A DNA stretch of 64,000 nt from Paenarthrobacter sp. A20 (GCF_024168825.1 NZ_JALJWH010000001.1:4960001-5024000); one strand, 5' to 3'. Positions 53,564-63,253 are shown, numbered from the stretch's first letter. Notes: generated by a model from the letters alone, not told the origin. A program made the numbers and translations.

Positions 53564-56338
53564 GTGGCTGCAGGAGAAGAGACCTCACACATCCTCAGCG
53601 GGTTGACTGCCCAGCTGCCTGATCGTGATCCGGAAGAGACCGCGGAGTGGATTGAGTCCCTTGATGCGTTGATCGCGGAGCAGGGTACCGAGCGTGCCCA
53701 GTACATTATGCGTTCGTTGTTGCAGCGTGCTGGTGCCCGGTCGGTGGGTGTGCCGATGGTGACGACCACTGATTATGTGAACACGATCCCGGTGGACCAG
53801 GAAGCGCCGTTCCCGGGGAACGAGGAGTTCGAGCGCCGGTATCGTGCGTACATGCGGTGGAACGCTGCGGTGATGGTGCATCGTGCGCAGCGTTCCGATA
53901 TTGGGGTGGGCGGGCATATTTCCACGTATGCCGGTGCCGCGACCCTGTACGAGGTGGGCTTCAACCACTTCTTCCGCGGTAAGGACCACCCCTCCGGTGG
54001 AGACCAGGTGTTCTTCCAGGGCCATGCGTCCCCGGGTATGTACGCCCGCGCGTTCATGGAAGGCCGCCTGACCGAGGAGGATTTGGACGGGTTCCGTCAG
54101 GAGAAGTCCAAAGAGGGCCACGCCCTGTCCTCGTACCCGCACCCGCGCCTGATGCCGGACTTCTGGGAATTCCCGACCGTGTCGATGGGTATCGGCCCGA
54201 TGAACGCGATCTACCAGGCCCAGTCCAACCGATACCTGCAGAACCGTGGCATCAAGGACACCTCCGACCAGCAGGTCTGGGCGTTCCTGGGTGACGGGGA
54301 AATGGACGAGCCCGAGTCCCGTGGCCTGCTCCAACTCGCCGCGAACGAGAACCTGGACAACCTGAACTTCGTGATCAACTGCAACCTCCAGCGCCTGGAC
54401 GGACCGGTCCGCGGCAACGGCAAGATCATGCAGGAACTCGAGGCGTTCTTCCGCGGTGCGGGCTGGAACGTGATCAAGGTCGTCTGGGGCCGGGAATGGG
54501 ACACCCTCCTGGAGAACGACGCCGACGGGGCGTTGGTGAAGATCATGAACGAAACCCCCGATGGTGACTACCAGACCTACAAGGCCGAGTCCGGCGGGTT
54601 CGTCCGTGAACACTTCTTCGGTAAGTCCCCGCAGACCAAGGACATGGTCGCGGATTTGGACGACGAGCAGATCTGGGGCCTCAAACGCGGCGGGCACGAC
54701 TACCGCAAGGTCTACGCCGCGTACAAGGCCGCGACCGAATTCAAGGGCAAACCCACGGTCATCCTGGCCAAAACGGTCAAGGGCTACGGCCTGGGCCCGC
54801 ACTTCGAGGGCCGCAACGCGACCCACCAGATGAAGAAACTGACCATGGAAGACCTCAAAGCCTTCCGTGACCACCTGCGCATCCCCATCAGCGATGACCA
54901 ACTCGACGCGGACCTCTACCGGCCCCCGTACTACCACCCCGGCATGGACGCCCCGGAAATCAAATACCTCATGGACCGCCGGGCAGAACTGGGCGGGTTC
55001 GTCCCCGAACGCCGCCGCAAACACACCGACGTGGTCCTCCCGGACGCGAAGTCCTACGACGTCGCCAAACGCGGGTCCGGGAAACAACAAGCCGCGACCA
55101 CCATGGCCTTCGTCCGTTTGTTGAAGGACCTCATGCGGGACAAAAACTTCGGCGCCCGCTTCGTGCCCGTCGTCCCGGACGAATCCCGCACCTTCGGCAT
55201 GGACGCGTTCTTCCCGACCGCGAAAATCTACAACCCCAAAGGCCAGAACTACCTCTCCGTGGACCGCGACCTCGTCCTGGCCTACAAAGAATCACCCGCA
55301 GGCCAACTGATCCACCCCGGCATCAACGAAGCCGGCGCCGTCGCAGCGTTCACCGCCGCCGGCACCGCCTACGCCACCCACGGCGAACCCCTGGTCCCGA
55401 TCTACGTGTTCTACTCCATGTTCGGCTTCCAACGCACCGGGGACTCCTTCTGGGCCGCCGCGGACCAAATGACCCGCGGCTTCATCATCGGCGCCACCGC
55501 AGGACGGACCACCCTCACCGGCGAAGGACTCCAACACGCCGACGGACACTCCCCCATCCTGGCCTCCACCAACCCCGCCGTGAAAACCTACGACCCCGCC
55601 TACGGCTACGAAATCGGCCACATCATCCGCCACGGCCTCGAACAAATGTACGGACCCGACGCTGACGCGCAAGGAACCAGAACTGCGTCAGATAAAAACG
55701 TGATGTACTACCTCACCGTCTACAACGAACCCATCACCCAACCCGCCGAACCCGAAACCCTGGACATCAACGGACTCCTCAAAGGCATCTACCGCCTCGC
55801 CGAAGCCCCCACAGGAGACCCGAACCGCCCGAAAGCGAACATCCTCGCCTCCGGCGTGTCCGTCCCCTGGGCCCTCGAAGCCGCCCGGATCCTCAACGAC
55901 GACTGGAACGTCGCCGCCGACATCTGGTCCGTGACCTCCTGGAACGAACTCCGACGCGACGGACTCGCCGCCGAAGAACACGCCTTCCTCAACCCAGGCC
56001 AACCCGCCCGCACCCCGTTCATCACCGAACAACTCGCAGGCACCACCGGACCCGTCATCGCCGTGTCCGACTACATGAAAGCCGTCCCCGACCAAATCCG
56101 CCAATTCATCCCCAACGACTTCGCCTCCCTCGGAGCAGACGGCTTCGGCTTCTCCGACACCCGCCAAGCCGCCCGCCGCTACTTCAAAAACGACACCCAC
56201 TCCATCGTCGCCAAAACCCTGCAGTTGCTGGCGGCGAGGGGCGAGGTAGAGGAGGGCGCGCCGTCGTACGCCATTGACCGCTACAAGCTGCTCGACGTGA
56301 ACGCCGGCACCACAGGCGGCGCAGGCGGCGACGCCTAA
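53564..56338 (+). CDS. aceE: Pyruvate dehydrogenase E1 component, homodimeric
   Basis: The thiamine-diphosphate-dependent E1 that decarboxylates pyruvate and feeds the lipoyl E2. The 924-residue protein is the AceE type: [22 protein letters not shown], the ThDP motif [10 protein letters not shown]...[17 protein letters not shown], and [45 protein letters not shown] split over about 610-655. GTG 53564 ([11 protein letters not shown]) has AGAGAGG upstream; a TTG two codons earlier is less likely. Codon wobble use shifts strongly along the gene (see findings). A 19-bp stem-loop follows. Confidence 0.96.
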   Translation: MAAGEETSHILSGLTAQLPDRDPEETAEWIESLDALIAEQGTERAQYIMRSLLQRAGARSVGVPMVTTTDYVNTIPVDQEAPFPGNEEFERRYRAYMRWNAAVMVHRAQRSDIGVGGHISTYAGAATLYEVGFNHFFRGKDHPSGGDQVFFQGHASPGMYARAFMEGRLTEEDLDGFRQEKSKEGHALSSYPHPRLMPDFWEFPTVSMGIGPMNAIYQAQSNRYLQNRGIKDTSDQQVWAFLGDGEMDEPESRGLLQLAANENLDNLNFVINCNLQRLDGPVRGNGKIMQELEAFFRGAGWNVIKVVWGREWDTLLENDADGALVKIMNETPDGDYQTYKAESGGFVREHFFGKSPQTKDMVADLDDEQIWGLKRGGHDYRKVYAAYKAATEFKGKPTVILAKTVKGYGLGPHFEGRNATHQMKKLTMEDLKAFRDHLRIPISDDQLDADLYRPPYYHPGMDAPEIKYLMDRRAELGGFVPERRRKHTDVVLPDAKSYDVAKRGSGKQQAATTMAFVRLLKDLMRDKNFGARFVPVVPDESRTFGMDAFFPTAKIYNPKGQNYLSVDRDLVLAYKESPAGQLIHPGINEAGAVAAFTAAGTAYATHGEPLVPIYVFYSMFGFQRTGDSFWAAADQMTRGFIIGATAGRTTLTGEGLQHADGHSPILASTNPAVKTYDPAYGYEIGHIIRHGLEQMYGPDADAQGTRTASDKNVMYYLTVYNEPITQPAEPETLDINGLLKGIYRLAEAPTGDPNRPKANILASGVSVPWALEAARILNDDWNVAADIWSVTSWNELRRDGLAAEEHAFLNPGQPARTPFITEQLAGTTGPVIAVSDYMKAVPDQIRQFIPNDFASLGADGFGFSDTRQAARRYFKNDTHSIVAKTLQLLAARGEVEEGAPSYAIDRYKLLDVNAGTTGGAGGDA

Positions 56339-56353
56339 AAACCCGCACAAACA

Positions 56354-56396
56354 ACAGTTGGCGGCAGTGTTCGTGATGAACACTGCCGCCAACTGT
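56354..56396 (+). terminator. Terminator after aceE
   Basis: Perfect 19-bp inverted repeat (ACAGTTGGCGGCAGTGTTC / GAACACTGCCGCCAACTGT) with a 5-base loop GTGAT, followed by CATTTTG. It lies between aceE and the convergent DUF1508 gene. Confidence 0.85.
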
Positions 56397-56415
56397 CATT
56401 TTGCTGGGTTTCGTA

Positions 56416-56607
56416 CTAGGTGCCCAGGTTCCGCCTGTCGACGACAAAGCCTGTTGCCGCGTTCTCGCGGACTGCGTTGATACCGGCCACAACGGCCTTC
56501 AAATTCGGAAACTGTGGCGACACTGCCACAACCGTTCCGTCCTCGGCTGTGAGCCGGAATCGGAATGAGTTGGTACCTGCTTTGAGAATCTCGAAACTAC
56601 CGGCCAT
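56416..56607 (-). CDS. DUF1508 (YegP-like) small protein, second copy
   Basis: A 63-residue paralogue of the protein at 8942-9142. MAGSFEILKAGTNSFRFRLTAEDGTVVAVSP and AGINAVRENAATGFVVDRR align end to end with it, including AGINAVRENAATG, which is identical. ATG 56607 has RBS ACAGGGGAAA; longer in-frame starts upstream lack family similarity. Function unknown. Confidence 0.9.
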   Translation of the reverse strand: MAGSFEILKAGTNSFRFRLTAEDGTVVAVSPQFPNLKAVVAGINAVRENAATGFVVDRRNLGT

Positions 56608-56766
56608 TTTCCCCTGTCCCTCGCGCGTCGCTGCGTATCGAGCTGACTTCATAACTCTCCCCCCGACCCTAACGGCCATTTCAGACCATCAAAAGCCCTA
56701 CTGATCGGTAATTTACAACCGATATCGGTAGATCTCTTTGAAAGCATTCGAGGAGCTACAGACCGC

Positions 56767-57405
56767 ATGGAACCCCGCGCGTATCGTGAGGATATGACTG
56801 ACTCCGGCATGGCCCCTGTGACGGGCGTGCTGCTCGCTGCGGGCGCCGGCACGCGCCTGGGCCGTGGCCCCAAGGCATTGCTCCCCTTCCGTGGGCGCAC
56901 GCTGGTGGAAGTGTTGGCCGACACCTTGTTCGACGGCGGCTGCCGCGAGGTTGTGGTGGTTCTCGGAGCTGAAGCCGACCACATTCGAAGCGTCACGGAT
57001 CTGGGCACACATGTGGTGGTCGAAAACGAAAAGTGGGCCAAGGGCATGGCAGGATCGTTCCGTGCGGGCATCGAAGCCGCCGCCCCCGGCAACAGCATCA
57101 TGGTTGCACTGGTGGACCAACCCGGTTTGACCCCGACGGCGGTGAGCAGGCTGCTGGGCAGCCACCGTCCCGGTCGGGTCACCGCAGCCGCCTACCCTGA
57201 CGAGTCAGGCCACCTGAAACGCAGGCACCCGGTGATTTTCGACGTCGGGCTTCGCGAACAAGCCGCGGAAGCGGCCAATGGCGACACGGGCGCGCGGGCG
57301 TTCCTCAAGGCGCATCCGGGCCTGGTGGACCTGGTGGATTGCAGCGACCTCTGCTCGGGCGCGGACCTGGACACGAAGGATCAGCTGCATCTTCTGGACG
57401 GGTAG
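56767..57405 (+). CDS. MobA-like NTP transferase (molybdenum cofactor cytidylyl/guanylyltransferase-like)
   Basis: A 212-residue nucleotidyltransferase. VTGVLLAAGAGTRLGRGPKALLPFRGRTLVE is the GT-A-type nucleotide-binding signature (LAAGxGxRxG...K), and VALVDQPGLTP is the acidic metal-binding motif in the MocA form. MocA-type enzymes attach CMP to molybdopterin to make the cofactor used by xanthine-dehydrogenase-family enzymes. The XDH-like operon 550 bases downstream fits that role. ATG 56767 has AGGAG at 11 bases; ATG 56794 (MTDSGMAPVT) is an alternative. Confidence 0.88.
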   Translation: MEPRAYREDMTDSGMAPVTGVLLAAGAGTRLGRGPKALLPFRGRTLVEVLADTLFDGGCREVVVVLGAEADHIRSVTDLGTHVVVENEKWAKGMAGSFRAGIEAAAPGNSIMVALVDQPGLTPTAVSRLLGSHRPGRVTAAAYPDESGHLKRRHPVIFDVGLREQAAEAANGDTGARAFLKAHPGLVDLVDCSDLCSGADLDTKDQLHLLDG

Positions 57406-57426
57406 CAGCGCGGTAAATTAGGGTCC

Positions 57427-57894
57427 ATGATCCGCATCGCACTCGACGATCCCGCACGCCCCGATGTCCACCAGCTCCTCAGCGAACACTTGGCCGACAT
57501 GTTCGCCACCTCGCCCGCGGAAAGCGTGCATGCCTTGGACCACTCGGCGTTGTCGCACGAGTCGATCACGTTTTGGACAGCCCGCGAGGACGGGGTTTTG
57601 TTGGGATGCGGTGCGTTGAAGACGCTCTCCAGCGGGCATGCAGAGATCAAGTCCATGCGCACCACGGCCAACGCCCGTGGACGCGGCGTGGCAACCCTGC
57701 TGCTTGAGCACATCGTGGCCGAAGCCCGGAGTCGGAGCTTGGAACGCCTCAGCCTGGAAACGGGGACCGAGGATTACTTCGCACCCGCCCGCCGACTGTA
57801 TGCGCGGCACGGCTTCACCGAGTGCCCGCCGTTTGCCGACTACGCCCTGGACCCGAACAGCGTGTTCATGGAGCTCCCCGTCTCACCCAAGTAG
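57427..57894 (+). CDS. GNAT-family N-acetyltransferase
   Basis: A 155-residue acetyltransferase. The acetyl-CoA loop is visible as IKSMRTTANARGRGVATLLLEHIVAEA (R-G-x-G-x-A). LETGTEDYFAPARRLYARHGFTECPPFADY is the C-terminal half found in the YhbS/PhnO-like small-molecule acetylators. Substrate unknown. It lies 21 bases after the MobA-like gene, probably in one transcript. Its stop codon lies inside the CCCAAGTAGGTAGCAG repeat arm, so the element has supplied the gene's 3' end. Confidence 0.9.
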   Translation: MIRIALDDPARPDVHQLLSEHLADMFATSPAESVHALDHSALSHESITFWTAREDGVLLGCGALKTLSSGHAEIKSMRTTANARGRGVATLLLEHIVAEARSRSLERLSLETGTEDYFAPARRLYARHGFTECPPFADYALDPNSVFMELPVSPK

Positions 57895-57952
57895 GTAGCA
57901 GATCAGGCCGTAATGAGGGCTCAAAACGGCCTGATCTGCGACTCAGTTGGGG
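57886..57952. terminator. Stem-loop of the CCCAAGTAGGTAGCAG / CTGCGACTCAGTT family
   Basis: Left arm GCAGATCAGGCCGT (57898-57911) pairs perfectly with ACGGCCTGATCTGC (57926-57939); loop AATGAGGGCTCAAA. The outer words CCCAAGTAGGTAGCAG and CTGCGACTCAGTTGGGG match the elements at 15639 and 43216. It lies between convergent genes and overlaps the GNAT stop and the xdh-like 3' end. Confidence 0.75.
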
Positions 57953-60765
57953 ATCAGGGTGCGGTCGCGGAGGGCCAGGTAGATCTTGTCCCGCGCGATG
58001 GGCAGCTCTCCGAAACGGATGCCGGTTGCGTTGCGGATCGCGTTGGCCAACGCAGGGGCGACGGGGTTGAAGGGGCTCTCGCTCATGGACTTGGCGCCCA
58101 GTGGGCCAGTGGAGTCGTTGGTCTTGGCGAAATACACCTCGCTGCGGGGCACGTCCGCGAACGACGGAATATGGTACTGACGCAGGATGTCCGTGGTGAC
58201 CCGTCCGGCGTCGTCCACTTTCACTTCCTCGTACAGCACCGCCCCGAGCGCCTGCGCAATGCCACCCTCAATCTGTCCACGGCACTGTCGCGGGTTCACC
58301 ACCACACCGGCGTCCGCCGCCTGCACACTCTGCAGGATCCGCAGCTCACCGGTACCCGTATTGACGGCAACGCGGAAGCCATGCACGTTGAATGCCACGG
58401 AACGCGGCGTTCCTCCCCAGTTGCCATCGGTGGCGAGCCGGACGCCTTGCAGCCTGGCGGCGTCGACAATTTCGGTCAGCGTCACCCTGCGGTCTCCGCA
58501 CTCAACGGCTCCGTCCACCAAACGGCAATCCGCCAAGCCCGCTCCCGTCAGCGACGAGGCGACGGTTTGGATCCGGGTGGCGAGTTCCAGCGCTGCTCCG
58601 AGTGTCGCCTTGCCGGCCACCACGGTTCCAGCCGAGCCGAACGCGCCGGTGTCGTGCTCCAAGAGGTCGGTATCGGACTGGCGAACGGTCACCTTGGAAG
58701 CTGCTGTCGCCAGCGCAGTGGCAGCCAACTGCGCATGCACAGTGGTGGTGCCGTTCCCGAATTCCGCAGTACCGACGTCGACGGCGAACCTTCCGTCCGC
58801 TTCCAGGCTCACCCGGGTGTGGGCGAAGTGGCCGCGGGGTGGGACGGTGTCGATCATGGAGAGCGCGGAACCTTCGCCAACGACCCATTCGGGGCCAAGG
58901 TCATCGAGCCCGGCAGCACGGTAGCGTTCCTTGCCACGCTCCAGGGCATCGCGCACCAAGGCCACGCATTGGTCCAGTCCGTAGCTTCCGTAGTGAACGT
59001 CTTCCTCGGGCTCCGGCGTAGTGGACAGCATGTGGTCACCGGGCCGGACCATGTTCTTGAGCCGGAACTCCAAGGGATCCATGCCAATGCCAACGGCAAG
59101 CTCATCAATGGCCGACTCGATCGCGAAGATCATCTGGCTCAGCCCATAGCCGCGGAAGGCGCCGGCGGGAACGGTGTTGGTGTAGACGGCGTGGGCGTCC
59201 ACCTTCTTGTTCACGCATTTGTAGACAGCCAGGGACTCGCCGCAGCCATGGAACATGACGCCGGGAGCATGGTTTCCGTAGGCGCCGGTGTTGGTGAGGA
59301 CGTCCAGCTGCAGCGCAGTGAGGTAGCCGTCCCTGCTGGCACCCGCCTTGAGCTTGATAGTGAACGGGTGACGGGTCGTTGTGGCGGTGAACTGCTCGGT
59401 ACGGGTGAACTCGAGCTGCACTGGCCGGCGGAGTTTCAGCGCGGCCAAGGCCACCAGGTCCTCGGTGAGGACTTCCTGCTTCCCACCAAAACCACCGCCA
59501 ACCCTCCCGGCCACGACGCGGACGGTCTCCGGCGGCAGATTGAACAACCGGCTCAACGTCCGCTTCACCAAGAACGGAACCTGGGTGGACGAACGGACAA
59601 TCAGCCTGCCGTCCTCATCCAACCAAGCGATGGACGCGTGAGTTTCCATGGCCACGTGCTGCACCCGCTGAGTCTGGTAGGTGTGCTCGTGGATGAAGTC
59701 GGCGGCCGCGAAGCCATCTGCAACACTGCCCAGCTCGGCATGCACTTCCGCCACCACGTTGTGATGCGGCCTGGAGATCCGGGACGCTTCACCGTCCTTC
59801 TCACCGTGGATCGCGGGAGCGCCGGGAAGGATGGCTTCCTGGGGAGTGAACACCGGCGCCAGGAGTTCGTACTGAACAGCCAGCGCACGGGCACCGGCCT
59901 CGGCCGCACCCACCGAATCGGCCACGACGGCCGCAACCCGCTGCCCGATGAAACGGACCACGTTGTCCAGCACGCGGGTGTCGTCGGGGTCATCGGTGAA
60001 GTTCTCGTGCTGGGCTGTGGAGAACAACTGCTGTGGTGCGTCCTCGTGCGTGAACACAGCGACGACACCCGGCACGGCCAGTGCCGGAGCCTTGTCGATG
60101 GACACAATCCGGGCGTGCGCATGCGGCGAACGCAGGAGCTTCAAATGCAACAAACCAGGGAGCTGCTCCGCTGGAACATCCAAGGCGTACCTGGCAGTTC
60201 CGGTCACCACGGCGTTGCTGGCGAGGGCGGGGACGTTGTCGCCGAGCTGGCCGGGAGTGGCTTCCACGGCGGGGGTTCCCGCAGCGCCAGGTGACTGAGC
60301 CCCGGAGACATCGGCTCCGGCGTCGTGCTCGTGATCGCTTCCATGACCACAAACCGCATCCGCGATGGAGCGGTAACCCGTGCAGCGGCAGAGATTGCCC
60401 TTGAGGTTTCGGGGCAGGTTGGCACGTTGCTCGTCGTCGAACGTGGCGGCCGTCATCATCATTCCGGCGGTGCAGAATCCGCACTGGAAGCCCTGTCCTT
60501 CGCTGAACTGTTCCTGCACAGGGTGGAGTTGCCCGTCCTTGGACAGGCCTTCGATGGTGGTGACGGCTTTGCCCTCGGCACGGACGGCCGGGTAGATGCA
60601 GCTGTGCACGGGCGTGCCGTCAACGTGGACGGTGCAGGCTCCACAGTCGCCGCCGTCGCAGCCTTTCTTGACGCCGAAGTTGCCCTCTTCGCGGAGGAAC
60701 GTGCGGAGGCATTGGCCGGGGCGGGGTGTGGCCTGCGAGGCAGTTCCGTTGATCTCAATTGCCAT
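57943..60765 (-). CDS. Xanthine dehydrogenase-type oxidoreductase, fused [2Fe-2S] and molybdopterin-binding subunits
   Basis: A 940-residue fusion. Residues about 1-150 are the iron-sulphur part, with plant-type CDGGDCGAC and C-terminal-type CGFCTAGM plus LCRCTGYRSI ligands. A ~40-residue Ala/Gly/Asp linker follows, then the molybdopterin-binding domains (TGTARYALDVP, RVGGGFGGKQ, AGAFRGYGLSQMIFAIESAIDELA, GPLGAKSMSESPFNPVAPALANAI), whose Glu after KSMSE is near the usual catalytic Glu. FAD binding is on the separate gene upstream. It probably hydroxylates purines (hypoxanthine/xanthine) given the nearby purine permease; other N-heterocycles are possible. RBS AAGGAGG; overlaps the FAD gene. 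Confidence 0.93.
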   Translation of the reverse strand: MAIEINGTASQATPRPGQCLRTFLREEGNFGVKKGCDGGDCGACTVHVDGTPVHSCIYPAVRAEGKAVTTIEGLSKDGQLHPVQEQFSEGQGFQCGFCTAGMMMTAATFDDEQRANLPRNLKGNLCRCTGYRSIADAVCGHGSDHEHDAGADVSGAQSPGAAGTPAVEATPGQLGDNVPALASNAVVTGTARYALDVPAEQLPGLLHLKLLRSPHAHARIVSIDKAPALAVPGVVAVFTHEDAPQQLFSTAQHENFTDDPDDTRVLDNVVRFIGQRVAAVVADSVGAAEAGARALAVQYELLAPVFTPQEAILPGAPAIHGEKDGEASRISRPHHNVVAEVHAELGSVADGFAAADFIHEHTYQTQRVQHVAMETHASIAWLDEDGRLIVRSSTQVPFLVKRTLSRLFNLPPETVRVVAGRVGGGFGGKQEVLTEDLVALAALKLRRPVQLEFTRTEQFTATTTRHPFTIKLKAGASRDGYLTALQLDVLTNTGAYGNHAPGVMFHGCGESLAVYKCVNKKVDAHAVYTNTVPAGAFRGYGLSQMIFAIESAIDELAVGIGMDPLEFRLKNMVRPGDHMLSTTPEPEEDVHYGSYGLDQCVALVRDALERGKERYRAAGLDDLGPEWVVGEGSALSMIDTVPPRGHFAHTRVSLEADGRFAVDVGTAEFGNGTTTVHAQLAATALATAASKVTVRQSDTDLLEHDTGAFGSAGTVVAGKATLGAALELATRIQTVASSLTGAGLADCRLVDGAVECGDRRVTLTEIVDAARLQGVRLATDGNWGGTPRSVAFNVHGFRVAVNTGTGELRILQSVQAADAGVVVNPRQCRGQIEGGIAQALGAVLYEEVKVDDAGRVTTDILRQYHIPSFADVPRSEVYFAKTNDSTGPLGAKSMSESPFNPVAPALANAIRNATGIRFGELPIARDKIYLALRDRTLIPN

Positions 60766-61693
60766 TCGGGGCCTCCTTCTGCTGGGTGTTGGATGGTGCG
60801 GGCTGCGTGGATGGCTGGGGCGAGGTGTTGTGTGGCGGCCAGAAATCGCCGGACACGGTCATTGACTCGCCCAGCAGCTCTGCCCGGATCTCCTCGGCCA
60901 GCTTGAACGTCATGTCACGGCGCCATGCCGGCAGGCCATGGATGTCGTCGTGGTACAGAGGCCACGGAATGGAATCGCCGACGGCGTCAGCCAACGTCCC
61001 GGCGTCGGGAACCTGCCCGGCGGGGAACCGCAGCTGCACTGGCCTTTTGGTGGAGGCGGTCACGGTGATGACCAAGCTGCCGTCGGGGTCGAGCCGGCCG
61101 ATCAGCAGAACGCCGGAGCGGCCGAGGTTGCTCAGCGACAGCCGCCGGAAGGCGACGCGGGCTGAAAGCGCGTGTGCCGGCAGGTGGATGCTGCGCAGCA
61201 ACTCCCCCGGCGCCAGGACGGTCTGCATATCTCCCGTCACAAAGTCGCTCACTGGGACGGTGCGGCTGGTGCCGTCCGGGCTGAGGATGGTCCCCACTCC
61301 GTCGAGTCCGGCGCACAACGATGTCATGGGCCCGGCCGGCAGGCCGGTGCATAGGTTGCCACCCACGGTGGACATGTTCCAGACCTTGAAGGATGCCACG
61401 AAGGAGTCACAACAAGGGCGGATCAGTGCAAGGCCAGGCCATTCGCGGCTTGCTGCCTCGGCGGTCTGCGGCAGGGCGTAGAGCTCGGCCACAGTACACG
61501 TAGCTGCAAGCTCGATGCCCGCGTCTGTCACGGTGATTGCGGGCCAGTTGGCTTCTCCGAGATCCAGGAGGCGCTTGAGAACCGTGCTTCCGTAGGAGAA
61601 GAGGACGGTACCTCCCGCCAACCAGGCATCGCCGTCCCGCCAAAGTGCCGGATCCGTGGTGGGCACCACGGCTTCGATGGTGTTCATGTCCAT
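60755..61693 (-). CDS. FAD-binding subunit of molybdopterin dehydrogenase
   Basis: A 312-residue medium-subunit homologue that passes electrons from the Fe-S domain to NAD+ through FAD. GDAWLAGGTVLFSYG takes the place of the AGGTD FAD motif, and WNMSTVGGNLCTGLPAGPMTSL is the second FAD loop (TxGGNxx). The C-terminal CO_deh_flav_C domain covers about 195-280. The tail is Pro/Gln-rich. ATG 61693 has RBS CAGGAGG. It overlaps xdhC upstream by 10 bases and the fused Fe-S/Mo gene downstream by 11, a tight three-gene operon. Confidence 0.92.
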   Translation of the reverse strand: MDMNTIEAVVPTTDPALWRDGDAWLAGGTVLFSYGSTVLKRLLDLGEANWPAITVTDAGIELAATCTVAELYALPQTAEAASREWPGLALIRPCCDSFVASFKVWNMSTVGGNLCTGLPAGPMTSLCAGLDGVGTILSPDGTSRTVPVSDFVTGDMQTVLAPGELLRSIHLPAHALSARVAFRRLSLSNLGRSGVLLIGRLDPDGSLVITVTASTKRPVQLRFPAGQVPDAGTLADAVGDSIPWPLYHDDIHGLPAWRRDMTFKLAEEIRAELLGESMTVSGDFWPPHNTSPQPSTQPAPSNTQQKEAPNGN

Positions 61694-62988
61694 GGGTCCT
61701 CCTGAGTGAGGGATTGGGGTACTGGGTGAATCGGCGCCGGATGAATGGGGCCCGTGCTGTCCTTGAGGGAGGGGAACCCGCTGGACTTATCGCCGCCGCC
61801 GGCTGGGACGGCCGTTACGCGCTCCGCAATGATCTCCGCCGTGATGGAGACCGCTACTTCCGCGGGAGTCACAGCGCCGAGGTTCAACCCGATCGGTGAG
61901 TGCAGGCGTTCAAGTGCCTCCGGAGTTGTCCCGGCTTCAAGCAGCGCATCAACTCGTTGACGATGGCTGCGACGGGATCCCATCGCACCGACGTACGCCA
62001 GGTTGAAGCGCAAGGCCGTTTCCAGCAGCGGGATGTCGAACTTGGGGTCGTGGGTCAGGACGCACACCACTGTCCGGTTGTCGATGCGGCGTGCTGCTGC
62101 CTCGGTTTCCAGGTAGCGATGCGGCCAGTCGGTGACCACCTGATCGGCTCCGGCGAAGCGGCCCTGCTGCGCGAAGGCGGGCCGGGCATCGCAGAGGGTG
62201 ACGTTGTAGCCGAGAAGTTGTCCGGCGGGGAGCAACGCTGCGCCGAAGTCGTTGGCACCAAAGATGAGCATCCGTGCGGCAGGCAAGCGGCTTTCGACGA
62301 ACAAGGTGATGGGCTCTGGCTGGGTATCTTCTTCCTGGCTCTCGGCAGCCCACCTGTCGGTAGTGACCCAGCCATCGATGCAGCCCTCCGGCGGCGCGAG
62401 CCGGACCAACCCGGCACGTCCACCCTGGAGCAGCGGCTCCACTTGGGCGGCCGCTGCAAAGAGAGTGGCAGGGTGGTCGCCCACCAGCTTGGCCAGCTCC
62501 TCAGATTCCATGGCGCGGAACCGCACAGGATCGTTGACGACAACTACTCCTCCACCGGCACCGAGCCTGCGGATAAGTGCCATGGAGGCTGGGGCTTCCG
62601 CGTTGTGTGCTGTGGAGGATCGGCCTTGGAAGGATGAAAGCCCAGTAAAAACAGAAAGCTCCGCAGAGCCGGCTCCCAGTGGCTGGATGTGGACTTCCAG
62701 CTCTCCCCCGCAGGTGAGTCCGACGGCGAACGCGTCCTCGGCACTGTAGCCGAACGACTCCAGGCGCGGGCCGCCGTCGCGCATTGCTTCCAGCGCCGCC
62801 TCCACGACGGCGCCTTCGACGCAACCTCCGGACAAGCTACCCAGGATTTCGCCGTGTTCGGAAACCATCATGGAGGTCCCCATGGGCCGTGGCACGGAGC
62901 CACCAGTCCCTACGATCGTGGCCACGGCACACAGTTGGCCAGAGACCGCAGGCCGCCAGCTGCCCAAAGAAGGCATCAGATCCAGCAT
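61684..62988 (-). CDS. xdhC: XdhC/CoxI-family molybdenum cofactor maturation protein
   Basis: A chaperone that binds and sulphurates or inserts the Mo cofactor into xanthine-dehydrogenase-type enzymes. The 434-residue protein has the N-terminal XdhC domain (VATIVGTGGSVPRPMGTSMMVSEHGEILGSLSGGCVEGAV) and the C-terminal Rossmann XdhC_C domain (MLIFGANDFGAALLPAGQLLGYNVTLCDARPAFA, VVCVLTHDPKFDIPLLETAL, YVGAMGSRRSHRQR, HSPIGLNLGAVTPAEVAVSITAEIIA). The extra C-terminal 40 residues include GPIHPAPIHPVP. It is the first gene of the operon; RBS AAGGATG. Confidence 0.94.
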   Translation of the reverse strand: MLDLMPSLGSWRPAVSGQLCAVATIVGTGGSVPRPMGTSMMVSEHGEILGSLSGGCVEGAVVEAALEAMRDGGPRLESFGYSAEDAFAVGLTCGGELEVHIQPLGAGSAELSVFTGLSSFQGRSSTAHNAEAPASMALIRRLGAGGGVVVVNDPVRFRAMESEELAKLVGDHPATLFAAAAQVEPLLQGGRAGLVRLAPPEGCIDGWVTTDRWAAESQEEDTQPEPITLFVESRLPAARMLIFGANDFGAALLPAGQLLGYNVTLCDARPAFAQQGRFAGADQVVTDWPHRYLETEAAARRIDNRTVVCVLTHDPKFDIPLLETALRFNLAYVGAMGSRRSHRQRVDALLEAGTTPEALERLHSPIGLNLGAVTPAEVAVSITAEIIAERVTAVPAGGGDKSSGFPSLKDSTGPIHPAPIHPVPQSLTQEDPWT

Positions 62989-63132
62989 GGCAACACATCC
63001 TTATTCCAGGTGTCCCAACCGGGTGGCCCGGCCGGAGCAGTGCGCGATCTTGCCTCATATTCTCATTTCCAGAGGTTGTTGAGGGGAAGTCGCGGCTAAG
63101 TCAGTAAGAGTTCAATGGGTAAGAGTTCATAG

Positions 63133-63253
63133 GAACGGGGGCAAGGGCTTCATCTCCCTGCCCCCGTTCCCTGACGGAGCGTCGGTGCCCGTCCCTGAAT
63201 CATCAGGGCCGCCGCCCGCCGTCGTGCCTGTTTGAAAGGGACGACGACGGCGG
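63133..63253. terminator. Two stem-loops between purine permease and xdhC operon
   Basis: GGAACGGGGGCA (63133) pairs with TGCCCCCGTTCC (63160-63171), and CCGCCGTCGT (63216) pairs with ACGACGGCGG (63244-63253). They lie in the ~345-base gap after the permease gene (minus strand), so at least one is probably its terminator. Just before them TAAGAGTTCA is repeated at 63105 and 63121. I see no gene in this gap. Confidence 0.6.

Noticed and set aside
57913..60294. Long plus-strand open frame opposite the xanthine-dehydrogenase-type gene (about 790 codons)
   Set aside because: It has no family signature or RBS, and the opposite strand encodes a complete Fe-S/Mo enzyme with all motifs.
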